A stretch of DNA of 33,685 nucleotides from a virus, in the IMG/VR virus record IMGVR_UViG_3300021519_000035, positions 1-33,685 of that record. One strand, written 5' to 3'. Position 1 is the first letter of the stretch. Each line of letters opens with the position of its first letter. Below, one piece after another: positions 6,367-14,454 of this stretch. The translations under genes and the position numbers were made by a program. The notes beneath the pieces are model-generated. The model saw nothing but the letters and a program-made list of their open reading frames with translations, was not told the DNA's origin and did no database searches.

Positions 6367-6741
6367 TTAGGTCCCCTGCTGATAAACGAGGTTCTGCGCG
6401 GCAGTACCGATGAAGGTGATTGCGCCCACTGGACAATCCGCACCTGTCAGGAAAAGGCTGGCGCCGCCCATGAGTGGAAGCCCCGAAGCCAGCGCCGCCA
6501 CGCCCCCCGAAATATCGACGCTCATTTGCGCGTTTCCGACAGGGTTCCAGATCGTGATGGCTTTGCGGGAAGCGTTTGCCGCGATCAAAGTTGTTGAGGT
6601 TGGCCCCGCCGTAACAGCAACCGCAGTTGGTGCGCCCCAAGTGACGCCGCCGCCTACCGGCTCATAAATTGCAACCGGAAGCGGCGCCGTCGCGCTAACT
6701 TCTACGTTATTCGCAACAAGGGTAACTGGACTCAATGCCAT
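6367..6741 (-). CDS. small virion/fibre-associated beta protein
   Basis: Encodes 124 residues predicted by eye to be almost all beta strand. It contains the phrase ANASRKAITIWNPVGNAQMS, which recurs in small phage structural proteins encoded near tail fibres. It has no signal, membrane segment or catalytic motif. It sits between the main fibre and the glycine-rich adhesin, so a fibre collar, linker or decoration role is plausible but unproven. Confidence 0.7.
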   Translation of the reverse strand: MALSPVTLVANNVEVSATAPLPVAIYEPVGGGVTWGAPTAVAVTAGPTSTTLIAANASRKAITIWNPVGNAQMSVDISGGVAALASGLPLMGGASLFLTGADCPVGAITFIGTAAQNLVYQQGT

Positions 6742-6756
6742 GTGGTTCTCCTGTTC

Positions 6757-8256
6757 CTAGAATCGGCCGCTGTAGGACATGCCGGTCTGCAACAGCAGCG
6801 GAACGCCGTTGTCGCCCTCAAAGGTGCCGTTGCTGCCGTCGCCGCATTCCAGCGCCTGCATGTAGTGAAAGCCCAGCGACGTGGTGCGGTGATCGCCGGA
6901 GCCAACCTGCGCCGTGACCTGCGCGGCCTGCACGATTGAGCGACGGCCCGCAAATACCGTTGTGCTGTCCAAGCCGACGCCGGCATAGGCGAAGGTGCCT
7001 GCGACCGGGCCCGCCCAAACGAAGTCATAGCGAGCCTCGAAAGGATCTTCCGCGAGGCCGCACACCCACGAAGCGCGCATGGTGTTGGAGTTGTTCGCCG
7101 GACGGATCGTCGTCGTGGCACACGTCCACGTATCGGTGGAATCGCCCACCAGTCCTCCGACCTGCACGCGGTTGTAGTAGTTCCACACGCCCAGGATGGC
7201 CTCGGTGCCGTTTGCGGCAATCGCGCCCGCCTGCCAGTTGATCTGGCTGGAGCCGTCAGAGCGCACCGTGCCGACGTAGGTTCCACGATTGGCGACGGGG
7301 CCATTGGTAATGGCGACCTTGTTCAGCCATACGCCATTCACGCGCTGCAATTCAGTGGTGCCCGCTCCGGTGCCGCGTGCCGTGTCGGAGGTCCACGCCG
7401 GGCCACGCCCCAACCGGATCGTGCCGCTATCGTTCCACACGAACAGGTCATAATTGCTGTTGGTGGTGACGGCGGCAGGGTTCTTGGTGTTGTCCGTCGT
7501 CGTGTTGGTCAGTTCGGCAAAGGTCGTCGGGACAAGGTTCGTCCCGTCGTAAAGCGGCACAAGATTGCCGTTGTACGGGCTGTAGTAGATCGAGGTCGCG
7601 GCAGTGGCGTTCGCCGTCATGACCGGAGATCCGCTGGTGAGCGTAAGGCGGCCCTGCGGCGTGAAAAACGGCATGACGGAAAGCGTCGAGCCCGCCAGCT
7701 TGGTCGTATTGACCGAGTAGGGCACCGTCTGAAGGTGCCAGACCGGCGTGGTGGCCGAACACTTGACGACGATCTGCGCGCCGTTCGGGATATCGCCCGC
7801 CACCAAGGCGGAACCGTCAGGCCATACGATGGTGCCCGCCCCTACGCCGTTGACGTTGAGGGTCGGCGTCGTAGTCGTGTTGGCGGCAGATGCCTTGAAG
7901 CTGAACATCTGCCCGACAACATAGGCCGTGACCGCAGGAGCCAGCGTCAGCGTGATAACGTCCGACGTGCCACCCGCCGCCACATACGTCAGGGTGCTGT
8001 CCTGCACCTGCCCGGCCGCCGCGTAGTCGTCGCGCGCCACGGCATTGCCGACGCCAGTATGCCGAAACGTCGCCATCGGCAGATTGGCCGTGACCGTCGT
8101 TTGCCCGTCCTTGCAGATCACCGTGGTGAGCGCGGTCTGGATGTCTGCAAGCAGCGTATTCCAGTCGGTCGGGGAGGCAGACGAGCCGGATTGCGCCGGG
8201 TTCCACGAGCCGGGGAGAGATGGAGCCGAATAGGCGCCTGAGCCGTTAAAAGCCAT
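6757..8256 (-). CDS. tail fibre / receptor-binding protein
   Basis: Encodes 499 residues. The N-terminal part (about 1-85) has SPTDWNTLLADIQTALTTVI and then LPMATFRHTGVGNAVARDDY, a pattern seen at the virion-attachment end of fibres in podoviruses and prophages. The middle is Thr/Ala/Asn-rich beta structure. The C-terminal third includes FVWAGPVAGTFAYAGVGLDS and ends SYSGRF, likely the receptor-binding or trimerisation head. No hydrolase motif was recognised, so a binding fibre is more likely than a depolymerising spike. It follows the ejection-protein genes, as expected for the end of the tail module. Confidence 0.8.
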   Translation of the reverse strand: MAFNGSGAYSAPSLPGSWNPAQSGSSASPTDWNTLLADIQTALTTVICKDGQTTVTANLPMATFRHTGVGNAVARDDYAAAGQVQDSTLTYVAAGGTSDVITLTLAPAVTAYVVGQMFSFKASAANTTTTPTLNVNGVGAGTIVWPDGSALVAGDIPNGAQIVVKCSATTPVWHLQTVPYSVNTTKLAGSTLSVMPFFTPQGRLTLTSGSPVMTANATAATSIYYSPYNGNLVPLYDGTNLVPTTFAELTNTTTDNTKNPAAVTTNSNYDLFVWNDSGTIRLGRGPAWTSDTARGTGAGTTELQRVNGVWLNKVAITNGPVANRGTYVGTVRSDGSSQINWQAGAIAANGTEAILGVWNYYNRVQVGGLVGDSTDTWTCATTTIRPANNSNTMRASWVCGLAEDPFEARYDFVWAGPVAGTFAYAGVGLDSTTVFAGRRSIVQAAQVTAQVGSGDHRTTSLGFHYMQALECGDGSNGTFEGDNGVPLLLQTGMSYSGRF

Positions 8257-8258
8257 GG

Positions 8259-10346
8259 TTATTGTCCCGCCAAAGCATCAGCCAAGCCCGCCGCCGCACC
8301 AGCGCGGCTAGAGGAGCCTTGAGCCCGGTTTCGTAGAAGTTCCTGCACCAGCGCCAGCGCGCGGCGGTTGGCGGCCTCGTCGGTGTTGAGGGTCATCTGT
8401 CCGATCTTGTTTCTGACGGCCTCGTTGGGCTTCATCAGCATTTCGGGAATGTCCATCAGCCGCTCGAAAAAGCGCGGCGTGACGCCACCGGGCGAGACGC
8501 GGAAGCCCGCGTTGCCGGTATCCAGGGCCTCCGCGAGCTTGTCGGCGGTCTTGGAGCCCCGCAGCAGCTCGTTGCTGGTGTTGGCGAAGGTGCCCTCCGT
8601 CTCGGCACGGCGCAGGATCGCGCGGGCCTGTTCGGGGCCGTAGATTTCCGCAAGCCGCGCCTGGATTTCCGTTCCGCCTGAGATATCGCGCGAGAGCGAA
8701 CGCGCCTGGTTGATGGCGTTGCGCCCGCTGGTGAGATCGCGCACGGTGTTGGTCGAGCCCGCGCGTACCGCCGCCTGCTGCTGCGTGTTGGCACCGGCAA
8801 GAAGATCGGCCAGCGCCGGCGCGGACGAGTTCATGCCCTTTTCGGTCGTGCCGCTGGCGAGGAACGCACGGCCGGCGTCGAAATGTTCCGGCAGGGACGC
8901 AGCCTGCGAATAGAGCGCATCCGCCTCGGCCAGCTTGGGGTTGGCGGCCTTCAGCCGGTTCATGTACTGCGTGCCGAGGTCGCGATACCAAGAGGCCATC
9001 GGCCCTGGTCGCGCGGTCTCCTTGTCAAAGCCCAGGTCCCAAATGGCCTGTTTGACTTTGTGCATGATTTCGATGGGAGAGGCCGGAGCGCGGTCGGTGC
9101 CGATGCGGGTAGCCTTCTCAGCCGTCATCACGCGGTCGATGGCTTGAGCAACGGCCGGGTTCTCGTAAATCGCCATCAACTCCGGCGACTGCCGCAACCC
9201 AGCGTCCGTCATCTCGCCATAAACCTTCTGGCCCACGGCGCGGAGGTTCTGGTCGAATGCCTGCCCTTCGCCGCGCAGCGCAAACGTGGACGGCGGCGAC
9301 TCGCCCCCCTCGAAAGCCGCCTGAACCCGGCCGGGCGCGGCACGGTCGCGGGTTTCTAGGATCGTCTTGGCATAGCTCGACGTTTCGCCCGGCAGCGTGT
9401 TGGCGCGGCGAGCTTCACGCAGGAACTGCTGTTCGGTATCGGCAAGGGTTGCGCCCTCGCCCAGCCTCCCCAGCCGTGCCTCGATCTGCGCCGGCTCCAT
9501 GCCGCTGCGCTGCAAGGCCGTGGCGAGACGCTCAATAGCGCCCCGCTCCGCGACATTGCCCGTCTTGGCGACCACGCTGTCAGCCAATGCGCTGATGAAA
9601 TTGCCGGTTCCTGCCGTGCCATCGGGTGCAGCGGCGGACAGGGACTGCGCGGGGATGCCGCCCTTGAACAGGCCGCCGATATGGCGGGCAGCGGGCGCGA
9701 TGACCTGTTCGGACACGTAGCGGCCCGGTGCGGTTTCCATTGCCTTGCTGGCAGCGGCCCCCACGAACGGCAGCGCCGCACCGGCAGCGGCCCCAAATCC
9801 GCCCTGCACGACGGCATTCCCGGCGCGCTCACCGAAGCCGCCCTCTCCCTCGCCAAAACCCTGTGCGGCACCCAATCCGCCGCCCACGGCCGCCATCTTC
9901 GCGGCGTTACCGAGGAGGCTGGGGCCTACTGCCGTAGCAGCGGCAGGAAGGGCAGCGACAGAGGTTGCGATATTGCCCGCGATGTTGGCCGTACCGGCTG
10001 CGATTGGGTTCTGCTCGGCAAAGGCTTTGTCCTGGCCGCGCGTGGCGGCGAGGTTCTGGCTGTAGCGGTCGCTGAAGTTCTCACCCGGTGCACCACGGCC
10101 AAAGAGGCCATGCGTGGCAGCATCGAGCGCCGACGTGATCTCGTCGCCATAGCCGAAGGTGATGCCGTTCGCCGCCTGACGGGCGAGGTTATCGACGTAG
10201 CCCAGCCCGCTGGCTTCCTTGCCGGTTTTCTCGCCCTTTTCGCGGGCAACGATGTTCCGTGCGCCCTGTGCGGCTTCCTCGGGGGAGCCCGCCTGGATGC
10301 CCACCACCCGGCCATCGGGAAGCTGGATCTGGAAAACCTCGCTCAT
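8259..10346 (-). CDS. large internal virion (DNA-ejection) protein
   Basis: Encodes 695 residues. After a short opening domain (VFQIQLPDGRVVGIQAGSPE, a motif common at the start of phage internal proteins) comes a Gly/Ala-rich hydrophobic block at about 115-200 (AGNIATSVAALPAAATAVGP, LGNAAKMAAVGGGLGAAQGF) that could insert in membranes. The rest is long, charged and helical, without catalytic motifs. Podoviral ejection proteins enter the cell first and form a channel for DNA; size, composition and position next to the lysozyme-bearing partner fit. The start overlaps the upstream stop as ATGA (10343-10346). Confidence 0.78.
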   Translation of the reverse strand: MSEVFQIQLPDGRVVGIQAGSPEEAAQGARNIVAREKGEKTGKEASGLGYVDNLARQAANGITFGYGDEITSALDAATHGLFGRGAPGENFSDRYSQNLAATRGQDKAFAEQNPIAAGTANIAGNIATSVAALPAAATAVGPSLLGNAAKMAAVGGGLGAAQGFGEGEGGFGERAGNAVVQGGFGAAAGAALPFVGAAASKAMETAPGRYVSEQVIAPAARHIGGLFKGGIPAQSLSAAAPDGTAGTGNFISALADSVVAKTGNVAERGAIERLATALQRSGMEPAQIEARLGRLGEGATLADTEQQFLREARRANTLPGETSSYAKTILETRDRAAPGRVQAAFEGGESPPSTFALRGEGQAFDQNLRAVGQKVYGEMTDAGLRQSPELMAIYENPAVAQAIDRVMTAEKATRIGTDRAPASPIEIMHKVKQAIWDLGFDKETARPGPMASWYRDLGTQYMNRLKAANPKLAEADALYSQAASLPEHFDAGRAFLASGTTEKGMNSSAPALADLLAGANTQQQAAVRAGSTNTVRDLTSGRNAINQARSLSRDISGGTEIQARLAEIYGPEQARAILRRAETEGTFANTSNELLRGSKTADKLAEALDTGNAGFRVSPGGVTPRFFERLMDIPEMLMKPNEAVRNKIGQMTLNTDEAANRRALALVQELLRNRAQGSSSRAGAAAGLADALAGQ

Positions 10347-12169
10347 TTGATGCGCTTCCCGCTCAAGTCGTAGACGGGAACGGCGGCGGGGGCGGAACCT
10401 TGCGCGGGAGCCTGCCCACCGGGGGCCATCAGAATGTTGTCGGGGTTCAAACCGTATTGCTTGGCGCGCTGGGTGAACTGCGAAGCGAGCGCGTCATATT
10501 GCTCTTTGTGCGTTGCCAGACGGCCTTCAGCTTCAGCAATGATCCGCTGGCGCATTTCCGGCGTAAAGCCGCTACCGCCCTGCATGCTGCTGACGTAGCC
10601 CTTGAGCCAGTCGGGGATGCTCTGCGAGCGATAGATTTGGTCCGCGTCTCCGGTTCGGACAACGCCGGTCGGATCGTACAATTTGGCAAGGCCATAAACC
10701 ATGTTGAGGTCGGCCACCTTGTTGTTGCGGGTCGCTGCATCCTTGATGGCGGCCACCATCGGCAGCACTTCGCGGTAGTCCCCGACCGACTTGATCCGGT
10801 TGAAGTCGTCGGCCAATTTGCCTTCCATCTGAAAGCGCGATGACGGCGTGTCCTCAAAGCGTGGCTGACCCGACGAGACAGGCTGGCCGCCGTTGACCAT
10901 CGGCTTCGGATAAACCGACATATCCGGGTAAAGAAGCTGACCGCCTTGGCTCATGGTCGGCTTTGATGCGCGGGCGTGCGCTGCCGCATACTCCGGCGTG
11001 CCGGAGAAACTGGGATCGGAGAAAACACGACTCAGCAGATGCACGTCGCCCGCGTCGGTGCCGGGATCAGGGCCGCGCTGCTGCTTCACACCCTCGGAAA
11101 CCACTTTCATCAGCGCTTCCTGACGCTTGACCTTGTCGGGGATCATCAGGGCGGCGGTGACTTCCGCACGCGGCAGCTTGAGGCCCTGGTAGTCGATGGT
11201 ATCGCCCTGCGGCGCGGGTACGTTCAGCGCCTGCGGGGGCTGCGTCTGGCCGTCCGCGCTGCCCTGCGCCGGGAGGTTGCCCGAGAACTGCTGCGCGTAC
11301 TGCACGCGATTGGCGAAGCCGTGGCCGCCCTGCGGGTTCTGTGGCGTGTATCCGGCCGGTCGGAAGTACGCCATCATCGCCGCCTGACGCGCCTCGGGCG
11401 TCTGCGCCTGCAATGCTTGCTGATACTCCGGTCGCGTTTTGAACTCGTTGGCGTAGAAGTCTAGCTGCGTCGTGGGATTTGATGGATCTTCCCCACGAGC
11501 CTGCGCCTCTTGCAGCAACGCTGCGCGACGCTCATTCCGCCAGCCGCCCATCCCGTATCCGGTACCGCCGTCATGGACTGCATTCGGGTTGAAGCCGCTT
11601 TCCTGATAAAGGTTTCCAACCATCGTCGCGGCAAGATCAGACGGGATGCCGTGGGAGTTCACGAGGTATTGAATCTTCTTTTGTGCTTCGGCCTTGGCCT
11701 GCGCGGGCGGCACACCTCCTGCAACCTGTGTATTCCCGCCACCGGCCGGCATTCCACCCGGAGGCGTGATGCCGAAAGCCGCCATGGCGCGGGTTTGATC
11801 TTCTTGGTCCTTCTTGTCCTTGTAGTCGATCAGCCCCTTGGCGCGCTGGTCCGCGACATCGGATATCATCATCGCGTTTGCCGTGTCGGACAGGTTCGGC
11901 CGGGAGGCCACAATGTTGCGGGCTTCGGTCGGGTTGGTCGCGTAAAGCTGCATCGCTTTGGCAAGTGCCGTCTGGTCGGCGGTCTGCTCGCCCTTGGCTT
12001 CCGCCAGCGCATAGCCCTGCGTAAGGCCGCCCAAGCCACCCTGTAGAGCGCGGGCGAGTCCCTCCATGGGGGACCGTACAGGAGCCGTGGACGTGCCCTG
12101 CTGCGAGATCGCCGCGCCGGTTGCGTAAAGCGGGTTTTGGAGCAGGTAGTCGGCTAGTTTGGACGCCAT
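10343..12169 (-). CDS. internal virion protein with phage tail lysozyme domain
   Basis: Encodes 608 residues. Residues about 168-270 match the phage tail lysozyme (Phage_lysozyme2) domain: YLVNSHGIPSDLAATMVGNL, then YQESGFNPNAVHDGGTGYGM and a QLDFYANEF segment; the Glu in YQESGFNP is the likely catalytic acid. This activity would open a local hole in peptidoglycan during DNA entry. The N-terminal 130 residues are helical (MASKLADYLLQNPLYATGAA) and the C-terminal half is Gln/Pro-rich and charged, as in other ejectosome proteins. ATG 12169 overlaps the preceding reductase stop as TGATG. Confidence 0.88.
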   Translation of the reverse strand: MASKLADYLLQNPLYATGAAISQQGTSTAPVRSPMEGLARALQGGLGGLTQGYALAEAKGEQTADQTALAKAMQLYATNPTEARNIVASRPNLSDTANAMMISDVADQRAKGLIDYKDKKDQEDQTRAMAAFGITPPGGMPAGGGNTQVAGGVPPAQAKAEAQKKIQYLVNSHGIPSDLAATMVGNLYQESGFNPNAVHDGGTGYGMGGWRNERRAALLQEAQARGEDPSNPTTQLDFYANEFKTRPEYQQALQAQTPEARQAAMMAYFRPAGYTPQNPQGGHGFANRVQYAQQFSGNLPAQGSADGQTQPPQALNVPAPQGDTIDYQGLKLPRAEVTAALMIPDKVKRQEALMKVVSEGVKQQRGPDPGTDAGDVHLLSRVFSDPSFSGTPEYAAAHARASKPTMSQGGQLLYPDMSVYPKPMVNGGQPVSSGQPRFEDTPSSRFQMEGKLADDFNRIKSVGDYREVLPMVAAIKDAATRNNKVADLNMVYGLAKLYDPTGVVRTGDADQIYRSQSIPDWLKGYVSSMQGGSGFTPEMRQRIIAEAEGRLATHKEQYDALASQFTQRAKQYGLNPDNILMAPGGQAPAQGSAPAAVPVYDLSGKRIK

Positions 12170-12909
12170 CAGACGGCCCTCAATTCAGCGTTGAGAGAGG
12201 CCATCAGCGGGAACACCTCGCGCGCCACCACGCCCAGCTTGGCCTGATAGGCGGCGCTCAATTCCGGGTGATATTTGGCGAGATAGCCCGCTCGGCCCTC
12301 GCTCCACCATGCCGAGCAAGTCGCGCATTCCGGCGCATTGACGTTGTTCTCGTAGACCCGACAGATGGGCGCACCCACCTCACGGAGATAGGCAAACACG
12401 TCAGCGTGCGACCATTCCTGAAGCGGGAGCCACAACTCGTAGCCCAGCGTCTGATCCCCGCTCACAGCCGGAAGTTTCGCCATGTCGCAGGTTTTGGTGC
12501 CCCGGATGGCGAGCGTGACGCCATCGGCCACCATGCGGGCGTGCATCGGTATCCAGAGGTTATGCCCGCAGCACTCGTAGCGCGCGGAAATGCGGGTCTT
12601 GCCGCCCATCAGCACGCCGGGAAGCGTCCCGGTGCAGGGGACCAGATCGCTTGGAAGGCCGTTAGCCGACGCCCATGCCTGCGAGTCGGAATCAATCCGC
12701 ACGAAGCGCGGCACCATCGCCGCGACGCTATCGACTATTTCCCGAACTTCCGGCAGGAGGTCGCCCGCGTCCACATGGTACAGCGTGATGCGGTCCCAAT
12801 ACGGGCGCAGAAGGTATGCAACCGCCAGACTGTCCTTGCCGCCGCTGAATTGCAGCGCGATATTCCCATACTCGGGAAAAGGAGAAATCATGCGACTATT
12901 GATCGTCAT
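12169..12909 (-). CDS. APS/PAPS-reductase-family (PP-loop) enzyme
   Basis: Encodes 246 residues from ATG 12909, which has an AGGA site eight bases upstream; ATG 12891 is an alternative without one. It has a PP-loop, FSGGKDS (21-27), that binds the nucleotide. It also has paired cysteines Cys113-Cys114 (YECCGHN) and C-x-x-C Cys195/Cys198 (PECATCSAWW), the pattern that holds a [4Fe-4S] cluster in plant-type APS reductases. The usual C-terminal ECGLH reducing motif is absent. Phage members are common but their substrate is unsettled: sulfate assimilation, nucleic-acid sulfuration and repurposed uses have all been considered. It lies between ejection-protein genes, head to head with the plus-strand lipoprotein gene. 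Confidence 0.85.
   Translation of the reverse strand: MTINSRMISPFPEYGNIALQFSGGKDSLAVAYLLRPYWDRITLYHVDAGDLLPEVREIVDSVAAMVPRFVRIDSDSQAWASANGLPSDLVPCTGTLPGVLMGGKTRISARYECCGHNLWIPMHARMVADGVTLAIRGTKTCDMAKLPAVSGDQTLGYELWLPLQEWSHADVFAYLREVGAPICRVYENNVNAPECATCSAWWSEGRAGYLAKYHPELSAAYQAKLGVVAREVFPLMASLNAELRAV
12836..12864 (+). promoter_or_regulatory. candidate promoter of the antisense lipoprotein gene
   Basis: TTGCCG (12836-12841), a 17-base spacer and GATATT (12859-12864) lie inside the reductase reading frame. The spacer contains a CGCTG-AATTG-CAGCG palindrome (12843-12857). A start near 12871 would leave a leader of about 19 bases carrying AAAGGAG before ATG 12890. Each hexamer matches the consensus at four of six positions. 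Confidence 0.4.
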
Positions 12910-13114
12910 GGCTGCAATCCTGCTGGCAGGTTGCGGCGCATCTGTTGACGGAACCGAACTGGGCGGCGTGGCGACATGGACGGGAAGTCCGACGCCGGGC
13001 GCGGCCATTCAGTCCGCGAATGCTCATTGCCAGCGCTATGGGCGCGTTGCGCGCGCAACCCAAGTATCAGCGGTTGGCTATTTGACGTTTTCGTGCGAGC
13101 GGCCGGGCTCATAG
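12890..13114 (+). CDS. plus-strand lipoprotein, probable moron / lysogenic conversion gene
   Basis: Encodes 74 residues: MRLLIVMAAILLAGCGASVD at the start gives a type II signal peptide with lipobox LAGC and lipidated Cys15. The mature domain is about 60 residues, with two more cysteines (AHCQRYGRV and LTFSCERP) able to form a disulfide. A strong ribosome site (AAAGGAG, 12878-12884) precedes the ATG. It is the only plus-strand gene inside the leftward virion operon. It overlaps the reductase start at one end and the last six bases of the ejection-protein gene at the other. A separate promoter is likely. Small surface lipoproteins in this setting often block superinfection or alter the envelope, but this is inference. 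Confidence 0.75.
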   Translation: MRLLIVMAAILLAGCGASVDGTELGGVATWTGSPTPGAAIQSANAHCQRYGRVARATQVSAVGYLTFSCERPGS

Positions 13115-13990
13115 AAACGCCATTCCGCCGACAGTTCCGGCAGCGCTCAAAGCCGAGCCGCCGAGCCCGAACAGGCCGCCCATGGCCGCGTTACTAGACT
13201 GCATGTTCTGGTTGTAGGCGTTCATCTGCCCCTGGTAGGCCGCGATCTGCGGGCTCACCACGTCGGTATTGGCAATCTGCGCCTGCGTCGGCGTGGCATA
13301 CGTCGGCTGCTGCACGCCGCCGCCAAAGCCCAGCAACGCCGTAAGGTCTTGAATGGGCTGGTTGCGGGTCGTCTGCGCTTCGTTGATGTATTGATTTCGC
13401 AGGGTCTGCGCCTGCGACAGGTTCTGGCTTGCGATGTTGCCCGAATTGATGGTCGCCTGATTGGACGCATCCACCCGCGCCCGCTCCAGCGGAATCATGG
13501 CGTTGTTGTAGGCCTCGCCGCCCACCGCCAAGCCTTGATTGGCGAGCATGCTTTTTTGCAGTTCGGTCTGGTGGTCTAGATCCTGATTCGACCGGGCCGT
13601 TAGGGCCTTGTATGCCTCGTCTTTAAGCTGGGTCTGGTCGGTCGGCAGCTTGGGCGCGTTGTTGAAATTGAGCGGCGTGCCAACCGCGTTGTTGACCTGT
13701 TGCAGCGCGGTCGCGCCCGTATCGAGCGCCCCGGACTGTAGCCCGGTGGTCTTGTTGTAAATCTGCTGCTGTTCGGGGCTGAGAGTCTGCGTAGCCGTAT
13801 AGGACGGCACCCAATTGCCGCCAACGTCCTTACCGCCCGTTTCGGCGTACGTCAGGTTTCCATAGGGCGTGACCTGATTGGTATTTCCAAGGGTCGCGTT
13901 CGCAATGCCGGTCTGTACGTTAGACTTCGACTGGTCGCTCGCCGCCTGTTGGGCGTTGAAGGTTGGGGCGGAGCCTGCACCGCTCTGCAT
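13109..13990 (-). CDS. internal virion / ejection protein
   Basis: Encodes 293 residues, Gln/Asn/Ala/Thr-rich and mostly helical, with few charged residues. The front contains NQVTPYGNLTYAETGG, a phrase typical of the first ejection protein of podovirus clusters. The end is a Gly/Ala hydrophobic tail (GGLFGLGGSALSAAGTVGG) that could insert in a membrane. Together with the 608- and 695-residue proteins it makes the usual set of three internal proteins. It begins with ATG 13990 two bases after the GNAT gene stop. The exact counterpart (P22 gp7, gp16 or gp20 type) cannot be assigned. Confidence 0.75.
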   Translation of the reverse strand: MQSGAGSAPTFNAQQAASDQSKSNVQTGIANATLGNTNQVTPYGNLTYAETGGKDVGGNWVPSYTATQTLSPEQQQIYNKTTGLQSGALDTGATALQQVNNAVGTPLNFNNAPKLPTDQTQLKDEAYKALTARSNQDLDHQTELQKSMLANQGLAVGGEAYNNAMIPLERARVDASNQATINSGNIASQNLSQAQTLRNQYINEAQTTRNQPIQDLTALLGFGGGVQQPTYATPTQAQIANTDVVSPQIAAYQGQMNAYNQNMQSSNAAMGGLFGLGGSALSAAGTVGGMAFL

Positions 13991-13992
13991 GT

Positions 13993-14454
13993 CTAAGCAG
14001 CCTTCCGCACCTCATCAGTGCGGACTTTCCGACGTTCCCATTCCGACCGTAGAAGGCGCGCCACGACTGCGTGCGATTTGGGTCCGTAATGGCAGGCATT
14101 CACCCCCTCCTCGGTAAACCCGAGGCCCTTCAACATGGCGCGGGCGCGCTTGTTGACGGTGGAAGTTCTAGCCCAAACTCGATTTGCGGAGAGCTGTCGG
14201 AAAGCGTACTCGCCCAAGGCAGAGACGATGCCGATGCTAAACGAAAAATAGCTTACACTAGCCGCGCTCAATTCTAAAGTGCCAAATTGCGGGCGGTAGT
14301 TGGAAAAGACGACACCCGCTATCAACGCGCCGTCCTCCCGCAGCACCCCAAATGCCGCCGCAACGTCCGTCCAGACGGGCTGTTCGATGGGCGACAGTTT
14401 TGCCACAAACCGCGCCACCGTCTCGTCGTGCCCTGTAAGCAGGGTCCGCTTCAC
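13993..14454 (-). CDS. GNAT-family acetyltransferase
   Basis: Encodes 153 residues from GTG 14454, overlapping the hub gene stop as GTGA (14451-14454). The GNAT pattern is recognisable: an N-terminal helix, beta strands with GVLREDGALIAGVVFSNY, an acetyl-CoA-binding region and the classical end VWARTSTVNKRARAMLKGLG followed by FTEEG. These enzymes move acetyl from acetyl-CoA to amines. Versions in this position, between hub and ejection-protein genes, occur in many podovirus-like genomes; the substrate (a virion protein, host factor or small molecule) is not known. The acetyl-CoA loop (Q/R-x-x-G-x-G/A) is not obvious, so activity is not certain. Confidence 0.75.
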   Translation of the reverse strand: MKRTLLTGHDETVARFVAKLSPIEQPVWTDVAAAFGVLREDGALIAGVVFSNYRPQFGTLELSAASVSYFSFSIGIVSALGEYAFRQLSANRVWARTSTVNKRARAMLKGLGFTEEGVNACHYGPKSHAVVARLLRSEWERRKVRTDEVRKAA

